Part shown: piece by piece, positions 1-7,762 of the stretch
How the letters are laid out: each line of letters starts with the position of its first letter
How positions within the stretch are numbered: position 1 is the first letter of the stretch
Assembly (NCBI GenBank): GCA_964539925.1
Contig: CAZILB010000051.1
Span: forward strand, 1 to 23,909
DNA: 23,909 nucleotides
Direction: 5' to 3'
Source of the DNA: DP-20 sp964539925
Lineage (GTDB): Bacteria > Desulfobacterota > Binatia > UBA9968
The notes under the pieces: model-generated
Seen by the model: only the letters and a program-made list of their open reading frames with translations
Database searches by the model: none
Told to the model about the DNA's origin: nothing
Made by a program: the position numbers and the translations under genes

Positions 1-1200
1 ATGGACAATTTCGATAATGTGCTGGTCGTTGACGCAGACGGCCATGTTTATGAGGGCAATGTCGATCTCGCGAAAAGAATGCCCGAAAAGTGGCGCTCAC
101 AGGCGCCGATGCGGTTGAAGGACAACGAGGGCAACTCGCGCATATTGCTGGAAGGGCGTATTTGGTCCGCGTCGCAAGGTCTCGGTCCTGGCGTCTCGGG
201 GCCGATGACCGAAAAGGCGCGCGGCTATCGCGAAGGGATGGTCGATCCCCGGGCGCGATTGAAAGATATGGACGAGGAGGGCATCGATGTCGCGATTCTG
301 TTCGGCACCCAGATCGCGCTCACGGTCAACGGGCTGATGAACAAGGAACTCGCCGCCGTGCTTTGCCGCGCCGTGAACGAATGGCTGATCGAATACTGCT
401 CCGCCGATCCCAAGCGTTTGCTCGCCGTCGGTTTGATTCCCTGCCAAGACCCGCCGGCTGCCGTAAAAGAACTGGAGTATCTCAAGAAGGCCGGGGCGGT
501 CACCGCCATGCTGCCGACCAACGTGTACGGGCTGAATAACATGGGCGACCGCATGTTCGATCCGATTTACGATTGCGCCCAGTCCTTGGCCATGCCGCTC
601 AGCGTCCATCCGCAGACCGGCCACGACGGCGTGCTCGGCGTCTCCGGCGTCATGGGCGCGGGCAGCGAGCGCTTGCGCAAATACGTCTACGTGCATATGA
701 CCGCTTTCCCTTTCGAGCTCATGATCTCCATGATGCACATGATCGGCGAAGGGGTTTTCGACCGCTATCCGAAGCTCCGCGTCGGCTTCATGGAAGGCGG
801 CGCCGGCTGGCTGCCCTTCTGGGCGGAACGTTTCGACGAGCATATCGAAAAACTCGCGCCGCAGATGCCCGACCTCAAGCGCCGCCCGAGCGAAATCATC
901 AGGGGCGAGCAGGTCACGCTCACCTGCGAATCGGAAGAGACCGGCCTTGACCGCGTCTTTGCCGCCAACGGCGAGAGCACCGTGATGTATGCTTCCGACT
1001 ACTGCCACTGGGACTGCCACTTCCCTTATTCGGTTAAAGACGTCGTGCACGGAACGGACCTGTCCTACGCGCAGAAAGAAAGACTGCTCAACAAAAATGC
1101 CGTCGAATTTTTCCAACTGAAGAACTTGCCGCAGCCGAGCGCGCTTAAAAGCGCACGGCAGGCCTGGAACGGCAGCATGGCGAAAGCAGCGACGGCGTGA
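1..1200 (+). CDS. Amidohydrolase family protein (PF04909, ACMSD-like TIM barrel)
   Basis: A 399-residue metal-dependent hydrolase or decarboxylase of the amidohydrolase-2 family, probably cytoplasmic since no signal peptide is seen. Visible marks: N-terminal DADGHVYE (residues 11-18) in the place of the usual metal-binding HxH strand; SVHPQTGHDG with His203; YVHMTAFPFE with His232; GFMEGGAGWLPFWAERFDEH from about 262; and ASDYCHWD with Asp333, the usual last-strand aspartate. Family members include aminocarboxymuconate-semialdehyde decarboxylase and resorcylate decarboxylase; the substrate here cannot be told. The window starts exactly on its ATG, so the promoter and ribosome binding site are outside and a slightly longer upstream start cannot be excluded. 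A substrate-binding protein follows at once, with its Shine-Dalgarno sequence starting on the last base of this stop codon, so the two are probably co-transcribed. It is clearly related to the protein at 3126-4220. Confidence 0.88.
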   Translation: MDNFDNVLVVDADGHVYEGNVDLAKRMPEKWRSQAPMRLKDNEGNSRILLEGRIWSASQGLGPGVSGPMTEKARGYREGMVDPRARLKDMDEEGIDVAILFGTQIALTVNGLMNKELAAVLCRAVNEWLIEYCSADPKRLLAVGLIPCQDPPAAVKELEYLKKAGAVTAMLPTNVYGLNNMGDRMFDPIYDCAQSLAMPLSVHPQTGHDGVLGVSGVMGAGSERLRKYVYVHMTAFPFELMISMMHMIGEGVFDRYPKLRVGFMEGGAGWLPFWAERFDEHIEKLAPQMPDLKRRPSEIIRGEQVTLTCESEETGLDRVFAANGESTVMYASDYCHWDCHFPYSVKDVVHGTDLSYAQKERLLNKNAVEFFQLKNLPQPSALKSARQAWNGSMAKAATA

Positions 1201-1211
1201 GGAGATCGAGC

Positions 1212-2162
1212 ATGCGAGTGCGAATATTCATTCTGGTCTTATTGGTAACGGCATTCGGTCAAACTCCGCGGCTCGCCCAGGGAGCGGAAGCGACATACAA
1301 AATTCGTATCGGCTTTCCCTCCCTGGCATTCGGCTACATGCCGTACTACATCGCCCAGGAAAAAGGATTCTATAAAAAGCACGGCATCGAGTCTGAGTAT
1401 ATTCAGATGGTCACGTCGATTCAGCCTCAAGCGGTGGTCAACAACAACATCAATTTCCTTACTTCGGTTTCGACGGGAATTTCCGCGGCGGTCGCCGGCC
1501 TTCCCCTAGTCATCGTCATGAGCTTTTCCGACACGTCGCCCTGGGTGTTGGTGACGAACAAAGCGATTAACAAGCCCCAAGATCTGATCGGGAAAACAGT
1601 GGCGCTTTCCGGTGTCCGCACTGCGCCTTACTACTTCTTTAACGCCTTTTTGAAAAAACACGAAATCAACCTAAGAGATGTGAGCACCATCAACACCGGG
1701 GGTACGGCGGACAGCTTTCGCGCCTTGACATCCAACCGCGTCGTCGCCACCGTCCTCACGCCTCCGTTCGACGACAAAGCGGTCTCGCTCGGATACAAAA
1801 AATTCATGCAGCTGGGCGAGTTGGCGGATATCCCTTACGTTGGCTTGGTCACGTCGCAAAACGAAATTAAAAACAACCGGGAGTCCGTGCGCCGCACGGT
1901 TGCAGCGGTGACGGAGTCGATCGCGTGGTTGCGCGCCAACCGCGACGAAAGCACGAAGATGATCGTCGATAAATTCAAAATCACTCAACAGGAAGGGGAA
2001 AATACTTACGCGACTTTGGTTCGGCTACTCAATAAAGACGGCCGGCTCAACCTCAAAGTCGCGCGCGGCTATCTCGACCTGCTCCGGCAGGAACGTCCCG
2101 TCCCGGCAGATTTCGACGTCGCAAAAGTCCTCGACACCTCGTTCCTGCCGGTCAATCGTTGA
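1212..2162 (+). CDS. ABC transporter substrate-binding protein (NMT1/SsuA-like, PF09084)
   Basis: A periplasmic solute-binding protein of 316 residues. The N-terminus (RIFILVLLVTAFG followed by LAQGAEA) is a typical Sec signal peptide with likely cleavage after AQG. The mature part begins KIRIGFPSLAFGYMPYYIAQ and continues with EKGFYKKHGIE, the standard opening of NMT1/THI5/SsuA binding proteins; PQDLIGKTVALSG and the PPFDDKA segment are the domain-crossing regions. I take the ATG at 1212 because AGGAG lies at 1200-1204 with a 7-base spacer; an in-frame GTG at 1197 overlaps the previous stop but has no such site. No permease or ATPase gene is adjacent, so this is an orphan binding protein that must share a transporter encoded elsewhere or act as a sensor. 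The ligand is unknown; sulfonate, nitrate, thiamine-precursor and aromatic-acid binders all look like this. Confidence 0.87.
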   Translation: MRVRIFILVLLVTAFGQTPRLAQGAEATYKIRIGFPSLAFGYMPYYIAQEKGFYKKHGIESEYIQMVTSIQPQAVVNNNINFLTSVSTGISAAVAGLPLVIVMSFSDTSPWVLVTNKAINKPQDLIGKTVALSGVRTAPYYFFNAFLKKHEINLRDVSTINTGGTADSFRALTSNRVVATVLTPPFDDKAVSLGYKKFMQLGELADIPYVGLVTSQNEIKNNRESVRRTVAAVTESIAWLRANRDESTKMIVDKFKITQQEGENTYATLVRLLNKDGRLNLKVARGYLDLLRQERPVPADFDVAKVLDTSFLPVNR

Positions 2163-2171
2163 ATCGATCCC

Positions 2172-2831
2172 ATGGCGCGCCGGAGATCATCGCTGCTCTA
2201 TCCGATCATGATCATGGCCGCCGTGCTGGCGTGCTGGACTGCCAGCACGGACGCGCAGTCGCGCCGCCACATCAAGGTCGTATTGGAAACCAAGCAGACC
2301 GGCACGACCAATCAGGAAACCGTGCAGGGCTCGGGGAGCGTGGTCATCCGCCGCGGCACGGTGCAGCCGTCGGGACGCGTCACCGCCGCCGAGCGCCAGA
2401 CCACCGTGCAGCGCTCCAGCGGCGTGTTTACTCTGGTGCTCGACGGCAGCGAATCGATCCTTTCGGTGGCCACGCGCGTGCCGCAGAGCCAACTCGCCTA
2501 TTTTCACAACTACGCCGCCGGCTCCGGCTATATTGAACGGCGCATCGTCTTCCAGGATGTCGGCACGTCGCTGCGCGTGAGCGCCGCGGCCTTGCCCGAC
2601 GGCCATATCCAGCTGCGCCTAACGCCGCGCATCAGCTACTTCTCGGCGGAGCGCCCCGGCGCCATCGATTTCACCGAAGCGGCCACGGAGCTGATCGTGC
2701 CCAATGGACAGCCGGTGTCGCTCGGCGGCTCGACGACGAACTTGCATGAACTCACCCGGCAAATTCTCGGCTACCGCGAGCGCGCCAGCAGCAGCGAAAT
2801 CAACCTGATCGTTACCGCGACCGTCCAGTAG
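2172..2831 (+). CDS. Exported protein with an isolated secretin-like C-terminal domain
   Basis: A 219-residue protein with a signal peptide (LLYPIMIMAAVLACW, cleavage probably near TDA at 25-28). Residues about 125-219 follow the pattern of the secretin homology domain: VGTSLRVSAAALPDGHIQLRLTP, then a variable loop, then ELIVPNGQPVSLGG. This matches the 'G-x-x-L-x-V-x-P ... DG-x-I-x-L ... V-x-x-GQ-x-x-x-LGG' pattern of type II/III secretin C-termini (PF00263). None of the preceding N0/N1 ring-forming domains is present: residues 30-120 are a short threonine- and serine-rich beta-type region. It therefore cannot be a complete outer-membrane secretin. It may be a pilotin-like or outer-membrane accessory protein, or a shrunken relative. 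The ATG at 2172 lies 9 bases after the previous stop and has no strong Shine-Dalgarno sequence, so translation may be coupled. The family assignment is by motif reading only. Confidence 0.68.
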   Translation: MARRRSSLLYPIMIMAAVLACWTASTDAQSRRHIKVVLETKQTGTTNQETVQGSGSVVIRRGTVQPSGRVTAAERQTTVQRSSGVFTLVLDGSESILSVATRVPQSQLAYFHNYAAGSGYIERRIVFQDVGTSLRVSAAALPDGHIQLRLTPRISYFSAERPGAIDFTEAATELIVPNGQPVSLGGSTTNLHELTRQILGYRERASSSEINLIVTATVQ

Positions 2832-2940
2832 TTGATCGACGATCGACCGTTTTGCGGTTACAGACTGGACCATGGCACAGACCGGTAGTGACTCATTTTC
2901 GTCCGCCAGTATAGGCCTTCGACCAAAGTCGCATTAAAAG

Positions 2941-3027
2941 AGATTCTGTGCTCAGAATGACACTTGCTTGGAGTTGTCATCCTGAATCCTTCGACCGTGC
3001 TCAGGATAGACTCCGTGAAGGATCTGC
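2941..3027. repeat. Composite palindromic intergenic repeat (TCATCCTGA / GAAGGATCT type)
   Basis: The intergenic stretch 2832-3125 holds two facing copies of a motif. 2941-2963 reads AGATTCTGTGCTCAGAATGAC. 2974-3027 begins TTGTCATCCTGA and ends GAAGGATCTGC, with TCCTTCGACCGTGCTCAGGA inside. The two halves are approximate inverted complements (AGATTCT...TGACA against TGTCA...AGGATCT). Elements with the words TGTCATCCTGAG and CCTTCGAC...CTCAGGA are common between genes in many environmental bacteria. No ORF or transposase is inside, so it is best described as a MITE/REP-like element or a relic of one. Nothing else convincing is seen in 2832-2940. Confidence 0.6.
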
Positions 3028-3062
3028 TTTCAAATTGAGTAACCACCCACAAACCCCAAGTC

Positions 3063-3096
3063 TTGACAAACCCTGCACACCTTGATGACCTAGGAT
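3063..3096 (+). promoter_or_regulatory. Possible sigma-70-type promoter for the amidohydrolase/racemase pair
   Basis: A perfect TTGACA lies at 3063-3068. The best -10-like word, TAGGAT (3091-3096), is 22 bases further on, which is too far for a standard promoter; at the standard 17-base spacing the hexamer is a poor TGACCT. The position, 63 bases before the start codon and just after the intergenic repeat, is what one would expect for a promoter. The same CTTGAC word recurs before three other genes in the window. Confidence 0.3.
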
Positions 3097-3125
3097 CGAG
3101 ATTGAGCTCCCAAGGAGGACCGGCC

Positions 3126-4220
3126 ATGGCGTTCAAGGGTCATACGATTATCGACGGTGACGGCCATGTGATAGAGGAATACGGCGAGATAGTGCGCTAC
3201 ATGCCGAAACCTTACCAGGACAAGTTCGACACGCATACTTTTTACAGCCTGTTCCCGCCGCTCGATCATCTGCACTCCTCCAATCTGCACGATTTTCAAC
3301 CTGGAGCCTTCAACAAAGTCGGTCCCGACGGCTGGGTGGATTTTCTGGAAGATGTCGGCATCGAAACCACCGTGCTCTATACCACGCTCGGACTGTCCTT
3401 CGGCAAGATCGTCAGCCGCGACTGGGCCATCGATGTCGCGCGAGCCTACAACGATTGGCTCTACAACACCTACATGAAGCGGAGCCTGCGCTTTAAGGGC
3501 ATGGGCTTGGTCCCGCTGCAAGAGCCGGAGGCGGCGGTGGAAGAGTTGCGTCGCATCGTCAAAGAGCTCGGCATGTGCGGCGCCATGCTGCCGTCCACGG
3601 GCATTCAAGCGAACCTCGGCGATCCGCGCTACTGGCCGATCTATGAGGAAGCGAACCGCCTTGGCTGCGCCATCGGTGTGCACGGCGGCGCCCATGAAAA
3701 CATGGGTCTCGACGACTTGACGCCCTACGCGCCGGTACATTCGCTCGGCCATCCCTTCGGTCAGATGATCTCCTTCGGCGGCATGGTGTTTAACGGCATT
3801 TTTGATAAATTCCCCCACGTCAAGTTCGGCTTTATGGAAGGCGGCGTCGCCTGGATGCTGCTTTGCCTGGAGCGCTTCGACCGTTCCTGGGAAACCCACA
3901 TTCAGCACGATCCGCGCAAGCGTTTCCTCGATCTTCGCCCCAAGGAAAAAGTCAGCGAGTACATCGCCCGCCACGTCGACGCCGGACGGATTTTTGTGGG
4001 CTGCGAAGGCGAAGAGCCCGACATCGCTCACGCGATGAAGCGCCTCGGCAACAAACCCTGGGTCTTCTCCAGCGACTATCCGCATGAAGTCAACAACGAT
4101 TTCTGCAAGCACGAAATCAACGAGTTTCTCGAAAACGACGAGATCGGCGCTGCGGATAAAGCCGCGTTTCTCCACGGTAACGCGCGGCGTTTCTACAACC
4201 TGGGAGCGCCTGGCTTATGA
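3126..4220 (+). CDS. Amidohydrolase family protein (PF04909), second copy
   Basis: A 364-residue amidohydrolase-2 enzyme, cytoplasmic. Start chosen at the ATG at 3126 because AAGGAGGA at 3112-3119 is an almost perfect ribosome binding site with a 6-base spacer; the open frame continues 63 bases upstream without support. Motifs: IIDGDGHVIEE (metal strand, residues 8-18), GVHGGAHEN with His186, SLGHPFGQM with His209, GFMEGGVAWM with Glu238, and FSSDYPHEV with Asp317. The layout parallels the protein at 1-1200 (DxDGHV, FMEGG, SDY), so the two are paralogues, but loops and the C-terminus differ. The stop codon overlaps the start of the next gene by 4 bases (ATGA), which indicates translational coupling with a racemase/isomerase-type enzyme. 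Likely roles are decarboxylation or hydrolysis of a cyclic or aromatic acid; the substrate is unknown. Confidence 0.88.
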   Translation: MAFKGHTIIDGDGHVIEEYGEIVRYMPKPYQDKFDTHTFYSLFPPLDHLHSSNLHDFQPGAFNKVGPDGWVDFLEDVGIETTVLYTTLGLSFGKIVSRDWAIDVARAYNDWLYNTYMKRSLRFKGMGLVPLQEPEAAVEELRRIVKELGMCGAMLPSTGIQANLGDPRYWPIYEEANRLGCAIGVHGGAHENMGLDDLTPYAPVHSLGHPFGQMISFGGMVFNGIFDKFPHVKFGFMEGGVAWMLLCLERFDRSWETHIQHDPRKRFLDLRPKEKVSEYIARHVDAGRIFVGCEGEEPDIAHAMKRLGNKPWVFSSDYPHEVNNDFCKHEINEFLENDEIGAADKAAFLHGNARRFYNLGAPGL

Positions 4221-4918
4221 CTCCAGAAACGCGCATCGGCTTGATCATTCCGTCGAGCAATAGTTTGACCGAACAGCAGTTTAACCGCTATGCGCCGCCT
4301 GGAGTCGGCGTCCACGTCACCCGGCTGCGCATGACCGGCAAATGGCGCAAGCCGCTCGACGAATTAGCGAGACCCTTGAGTGAAGCGGCGGAGGCGATCT
4401 CCGACGTGAGACCAGGGGTCATCGTCTTTCACTGTACGGCAAACTCTATGGAGAAAGGTCTGGCGCACGAAGCCGCGATCGTCAAGATTATCGAGAAAGC
4501 CAGTGGCTGCCCGACCCTCACCACCGCGCAGGCGATCACCCGCGCCTTCGATCGCGTCGGCATCAAAAAACTCGTGCTCATCAGCCCCTACGTCAAAGCG
4601 ACTAACGAACATGAAGTGCAATATTTGAGCGAGGCCGGCTACACGGTGCTGCACGAGCTGGGCCTGAGTTTGGAAACCCATGCCTATTCCAAGGTCACGC
4701 CGGAGGAATGGAAGACGGTCGTCAAGGAAAATACCCGGGCCGAGGCCGACGGATACTTCTTAAGCTGCACCAATACCCGCATGATTGAAGCCGTCGACGA
4801 CCTGGAACGGGATCTGGGCAAGCCGGTCGTCAACAGTAATCAAGCGGTGCTCTGGAACTGCCTGAACCAGCTGGGCGTCCGGCACAGCGGCGAAAGCCTC
4901 GGCCGGCTGTTTCAGTAG
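4217..4918 (+). CDS. Asp/Glu racemase-superfamily protein (maleate isomerase / arylmalonate decarboxylase type)
   Basis: A 233-residue cytoplasmic enzyme of the cofactor-independent two-cysteine racemase superfamily. The N-terminus RIGLIIPSSNSLTE is typical of the maleate cis-trans isomerase/AMDase group. VFHCTANSMEKG carries Cys73, and FLSCTNTRMIEAVDDLERDLG carries Cys184. It is followed by KPVVNSNQAVLWNCL, which closely matches the PVxSSNQAxxW pattern of maleate isomerases. Both catalytic cysteine positions are filled, so an isomerase or racemase activity is more likely than a pure arylmalonate decarboxylase, which has glycine at the first position. Its ATG overlaps the amidohydrolase stop (ATGA), so the two proteins are probably made together and act on one pathway. 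Its 3' end overlaps the convergent recD2 gene by 7 bases with no terminator between. The exact substrate is not determinable. Confidence 0.83.
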   Translation: MTPETRIGLIIPSSNSLTEQQFNRYAPPGVGVHVTRLRMTGKWRKPLDELARPLSEAAEAISDVRPGVIVFHCTANSMEKGLAHEAAIVKIIEKASGCPTLTTAQAITRAFDRVGIKKLVLISPYVKATNEHEVQYLSEAGYTVLHELGLSLETHAYSKVTPEEWKTVVKENTRAEADGYFLSCTNTRMIEAVDDLERDLGKPVVNSNQAVLWNCLNQLGVRHSGESLGRLFQ

Positions 4919-7152
4919 AGTCCCATCAACCGGTTCGCCTGAGCCGCGCTGGCCAATTTTTTTCTGAGGCCGGTATTTCTCTTTTCCACCCGTAAATTTC
5001 GAATTGCCATAAACAGCGCCTTGCGGCTGCCGACCAGAACCACCAGCTTCTTGCCGCGCGTCACGGCGGTGTAAAGGATGCTGCGGTGCAGCATCAGATA
5101 ATGGGACGTATGGAGCGGGATGACGACGGCGGGATATTCGCTGCCCTGGCTTTTGTGCACCGAGGTCGCATAGGCGAGGGCGATCTCTTCGAGCTCGTCC
5201 GCGTCGTACTGCACCGTCTTGTCGAAAAAATCCACCTTGACGATCCCCTCTTCGCGGTCGACGCCGGCAATGCGTCCGAGATCGCCGTTGAACACGCCTT
5301 TGTCGTAGTTGTTGCGCAGTTGCATGACCTTATCGCCCACTCGCAGGGTAAAACCGCCCCGCTCCAGACTCTGCCCCGCCGGATTGAGCAGGCTCTGCAA
5401 CTCGCGGTTGAGGCTGACTGTGCCGAGCAATCCGCGGTGCATCGGCGTCAAAACTTGAATCGTCTGGGCGACTTCTTCCGGGGCCAACTGAAGGGCCCGC
5501 GGTATGCTCTCGCGCAGGAGCTGTTTCACCGCGGCGAGAATATCTTCCTCGGATTCGCGGGCCATAAAAACGAAATCTCGTCTTTCACTTGGTTCTCCCA
5601 GAACCAGCGATTGACCCTGAAGAATTCGGTGCGCGTTGACGACGATCAAACTTTCCTGGCTCTGGCGGAAAATCCGCCGGAGCACGACTTTGGGCACCGC
5701 GCCGGAGTCGATCAAATCGCGCAGCACGCTGCCCGGCCCCACCGAAGGCAGCTGATCGACGTCGCCGACGAGAATCAAATGGCTGCGCGGATCGACGGCC
5801 CGCAGCAAGTGATCCATTAGCGACAAGTCAACCATGGAAGTCTCGTCGAGGATGACGAAGTCCGCTTCCAACGGCCGATCCTCGCTCCGCTGAAAACAGC
5901 CCTCGCGCGGGTTGTATTCGAGCAGCCGGTGAATCGTCATCGCTTCTTCGCCGGCGCTCTCGGCCATGCGCTTCGCCGCGCGCCCGGTGGGCGCCGCCAG
6001 CGCGAAACGGACTTTCGCCCGGCGAAGGATCGTCAAGAGCGCGGTCAGCAACGTCGTCTTGCCGGTGCCGGGCCCGCCGGTAATCACCAGGACTTTTTCG
6101 CACAGCGCTTGCTCTATGGCGCGCACCTGGTCCTCATCCAAGGCTACGGCCGTGGCGCCGAACAACTCGGGACTGATGAGCTCGACGGCCCCGCGATTCC
6201 ACGTGCCGATCATTTTTTCGCCCCTCAGGGAGGAAGGCGTCGCCAGCAGTTTCTGAAACGCCGCCGCCACGCGGCGCTCGGCGTGATAAAGGTCCGCCAG
6301 ATAGACTTGCGCGTCGCTGTCCGCGCCGGCTTCTTCGATGACCAGATCGCTCTTCGCCGCCAGCTTGTCGATCGCCGCTTCGACGGCATCTTCTTCGACG
6401 CTCAACAAGCCGGCGGCGTTGCGCTTGAGCGCGGCGAGTTCGGCGTAGCAATGGCCGCGCTCGGCCATCTCGCGCAAGACGTGCAGGACGCCGGCTTGCA
6501 CGCGCAGCGAAAAATCGCCGCGGATGCCGATTTGATGGGCGAAGCGGTCGGCCAAGAGAAAACCGATGCCATGCACCTGACGCGCTAGGGCGTAGGGGTT
6601 CTCGCGCACTTGCGCAATCGTATCGGCGCCGAAGACCCGATAGATTCTAAGAGCCAGCGACGCGCCCACTCCGTGTCCCTGGAGAAACACCATGACGTCC
6701 TGCATGCCGCGCTGCTCCTGCCAGGTCTGCATGATCCGGCGCGCGCGCGTCTCCCCGATGCCGTCGACGTCGAGAATCCGCAAGGGCTGCTCTGACAAAA
6801 CTTTCAACGTATCCAATCCGAAGGCCGCCACCAGCCGCTTCGCGTAGGCGGGACCGATGCCTTTGATCAAGCCGGAACCGAGATATTTCTCGATGCCTTC
6901 GAGGGTCGCCGGATCGATTTTTTCCCAGTGTTCGATCTGGAATTGCAGGCCGTAGCGCGGATGGCGCTTCCAAGCGCCGGTGACCTTGATTTCCTCGCCT
7001 TCGGAAACCGGAAACAGCGTTCCCACCACCGTGACGCCCGGGCCGCTGTCCTCGTCAAGGCGCGCGACGGTGTAGTGGCTTTCGGGGTTCTGATAGGTGA
7101 TCCGGCTGATCGTCCCCTTTATGGACGACGTTTCGTTCTGCTTCTCGGCCAA
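4912..7152 (-). CDS. recD2: ATP-dependent RecD-like DNA helicase RecD2
   Basis: A 746-residue superfamily 1B 5'-3' DNA helicase of the RecD2 (YrrC) type, which acts without RecBC in DNA repair and replication-fork maintenance. Order of domains: N-terminal OB-like region (GTISRITYQNPESHYTVARL); helix-hairpin-helix region about residues 80-200 with GIGPAYAKRL and DVDGIGETRARRI; helicase core with Walker A ITGGPGTGKTT near 357-367, DETSM near 436-440, and GDVDQLPSVGPG near 463-474; C-terminal UvrD-like segment with YATSVHKSQGSEYP near 661-674 and YTAVTRG near 694-700. The length is normal for the family. The start is a TTG at 7152, supported by a GGGAG about 6 bases upstream; no nearer ATG fits the conserved N-terminus. 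It is the last gene of the leftward hisC-VOC-recD2 run, 159 bases after the VOC gene. Confidence 0.95.
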   Translation of the reverse strand: MAEKQNETSSIKGTISRITYQNPESHYTVARLDEDSGPGVTVVGTLFPVSEGEEIKVTGAWKRHPRYGLQFQIEHWEKIDPATLEGIEKYLGSGLIKGIGPAYAKRLVAAFGLDTLKVLSEQPLRILDVDGIGETRARRIMQTWQEQRGMQDVMVFLQGHGVGASLALRIYRVFGADTIAQVRENPYALARQVHGIGFLLADRFAHQIGIRGDFSLRVQAGVLHVLREMAERGHCYAELAALKRNAAGLLSVEEDAVEAAIDKLAAKSDLVIEEAGADSDAQVYLADLYHAERRVAAAFQKLLATPSSLRGEKMIGTWNRGAVELISPELFGATAVALDEDQVRAIEQALCEKVLVITGGPGTGKTTLLTALLTILRRAKVRFALAAPTGRAAKRMAESAGEEAMTIHRLLEYNPREGCFQRSEDRPLEADFVILDETSMVDLSLMDHLLRAVDPRSHLILVGDVDQLPSVGPGSVLRDLIDSGAVPKVVLRRIFRQSQESLIVVNAHRILQGQSLVLGEPSERRDFVFMARESEEDILAAVKQLLRESIPRALQLAPEEVAQTIQVLTPMHRGLLGTVSLNRELQSLLNPAGQSLERGGFTLRVGDKVMQLRNNYDKGVFNGDLGRIAGVDREEGIVKVDFFDKTVQYDADELEEIALAYATSVHKSQGSEYPAVVIPLHTSHYLMLHRSILYTAVTRGKKLVVLVGSRKALFMAIRNLRVEKRNTGLRKKLASAAQANRLMGLY

Positions 7153-7311
7153 GGATATCTCCCGCCGGACATCCTACGCGAAAGTCATACTCGGGTAAAT
7201 GCCGAACCGCGGAGGTTCGCGGGAGCGACGGAGGGCTGGAGTATTGGGAACAACGCACCGGCGTCTACCCCATCACTCCATGATTCCATCGCGCCAATTC
7301 CCCAATCGCTC

Positions 7312-7719
7312 TCAGTACGCCCGGATCTCGATCTCATTGCCGTCGGGATCGAGAAAATAGACCGATGTCGCGCGGCCGCGCGCGCCCCAGCGCGATACCG
7401 GTCCCTCGCGAATCACAACCTGGTTTTGCTTCAAATGCTCGACGGCCGCGGCAAAGTCGTCGGCGTCCACCACCAGGCAAAAATGATTTAAATTGCCGTT
7501 GTTTTTTTCGCCGGTCGGCGCCCGCCCTTTGGCAGGAAACAGGTCGATGATGTTGCCCTCGTTGATACGCACCGACGGGAAACCGACTTTGCCGGATTTG
7601 AACTCCTCCACACGCTCGCCTTTCAAGCCCAGCACCTCCGTGTAGAACATGAGCGAACGGTCGATATCGGCGACATTGAGAACGATATGGTCCATCGCCG
7701 TTATTCGTATGCGTGGCAT
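7312..7719 (-). CDS. VOC family (glyoxalase/bleomycin-resistance/dioxygenase-like) protein
   Basis: A 135-residue single-subunit vicinal-oxygen-chelate protein; such proteins dimerise to form a metal site. Two beta-alpha-beta-beta-beta halves are readable: ITAMDHIVLNVADIDRSLMFY with His11, and NLNHFCLVVDADDFAAAVEHL with His79, ending YFLDPDGNEIEIRAY with the metal-binding glutamate pair region at 129-131. The start is placed at 7719 because AAAGGAG lies 7 bases upstream on the minus strand; the open frame runs 51 bases further without support. Function within the superfamily (glyoxalase, dioxygenase or resistance protein) cannot be assigned. It lies 43 bases after hisC on the same strand, so it is probably co-transcribed, with no obvious pathway link to histidine synthesis. 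Confidence 0.85.
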   Translation of the reverse strand: MPRIRITAMDHIVLNVADIDRSLMFYTEVLGLKGERVEEFKSGKVGFPSVRINEGNIIDLFPAKGRAPTGEKNNGNLNHFCLVVDADDFAAAVEHLKQNQVVIREGPVSRWGARGRATSVYFLDPDGNEIEIRAY

Positions 7720-7762
7720 CGTTGGGCTCCTTTCGTTTGCCAGACCACGCCCGCGTCGCCGC

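Noticed and set aside
97..1116. 339-codon open frame on the minus strand
   Set aside because: It lies wholly antisense to the amidohydrolase at 1-1200, whose motifs are clear; the His/Arg/Gly-rich product is typical of an antisense frame in GC-rich DNA.
1197..1211. GTG start at 1197 for the binding protein
   Set aside because: The ATG at 1212 has AGGAG at the correct distance and gives a cleaner signal peptide.
3090..4175. 361-codon open frame on the minus strand
   Set aside because: Antisense shadow of the second amidohydrolase, with no recognisable motif and no ribosome binding site.
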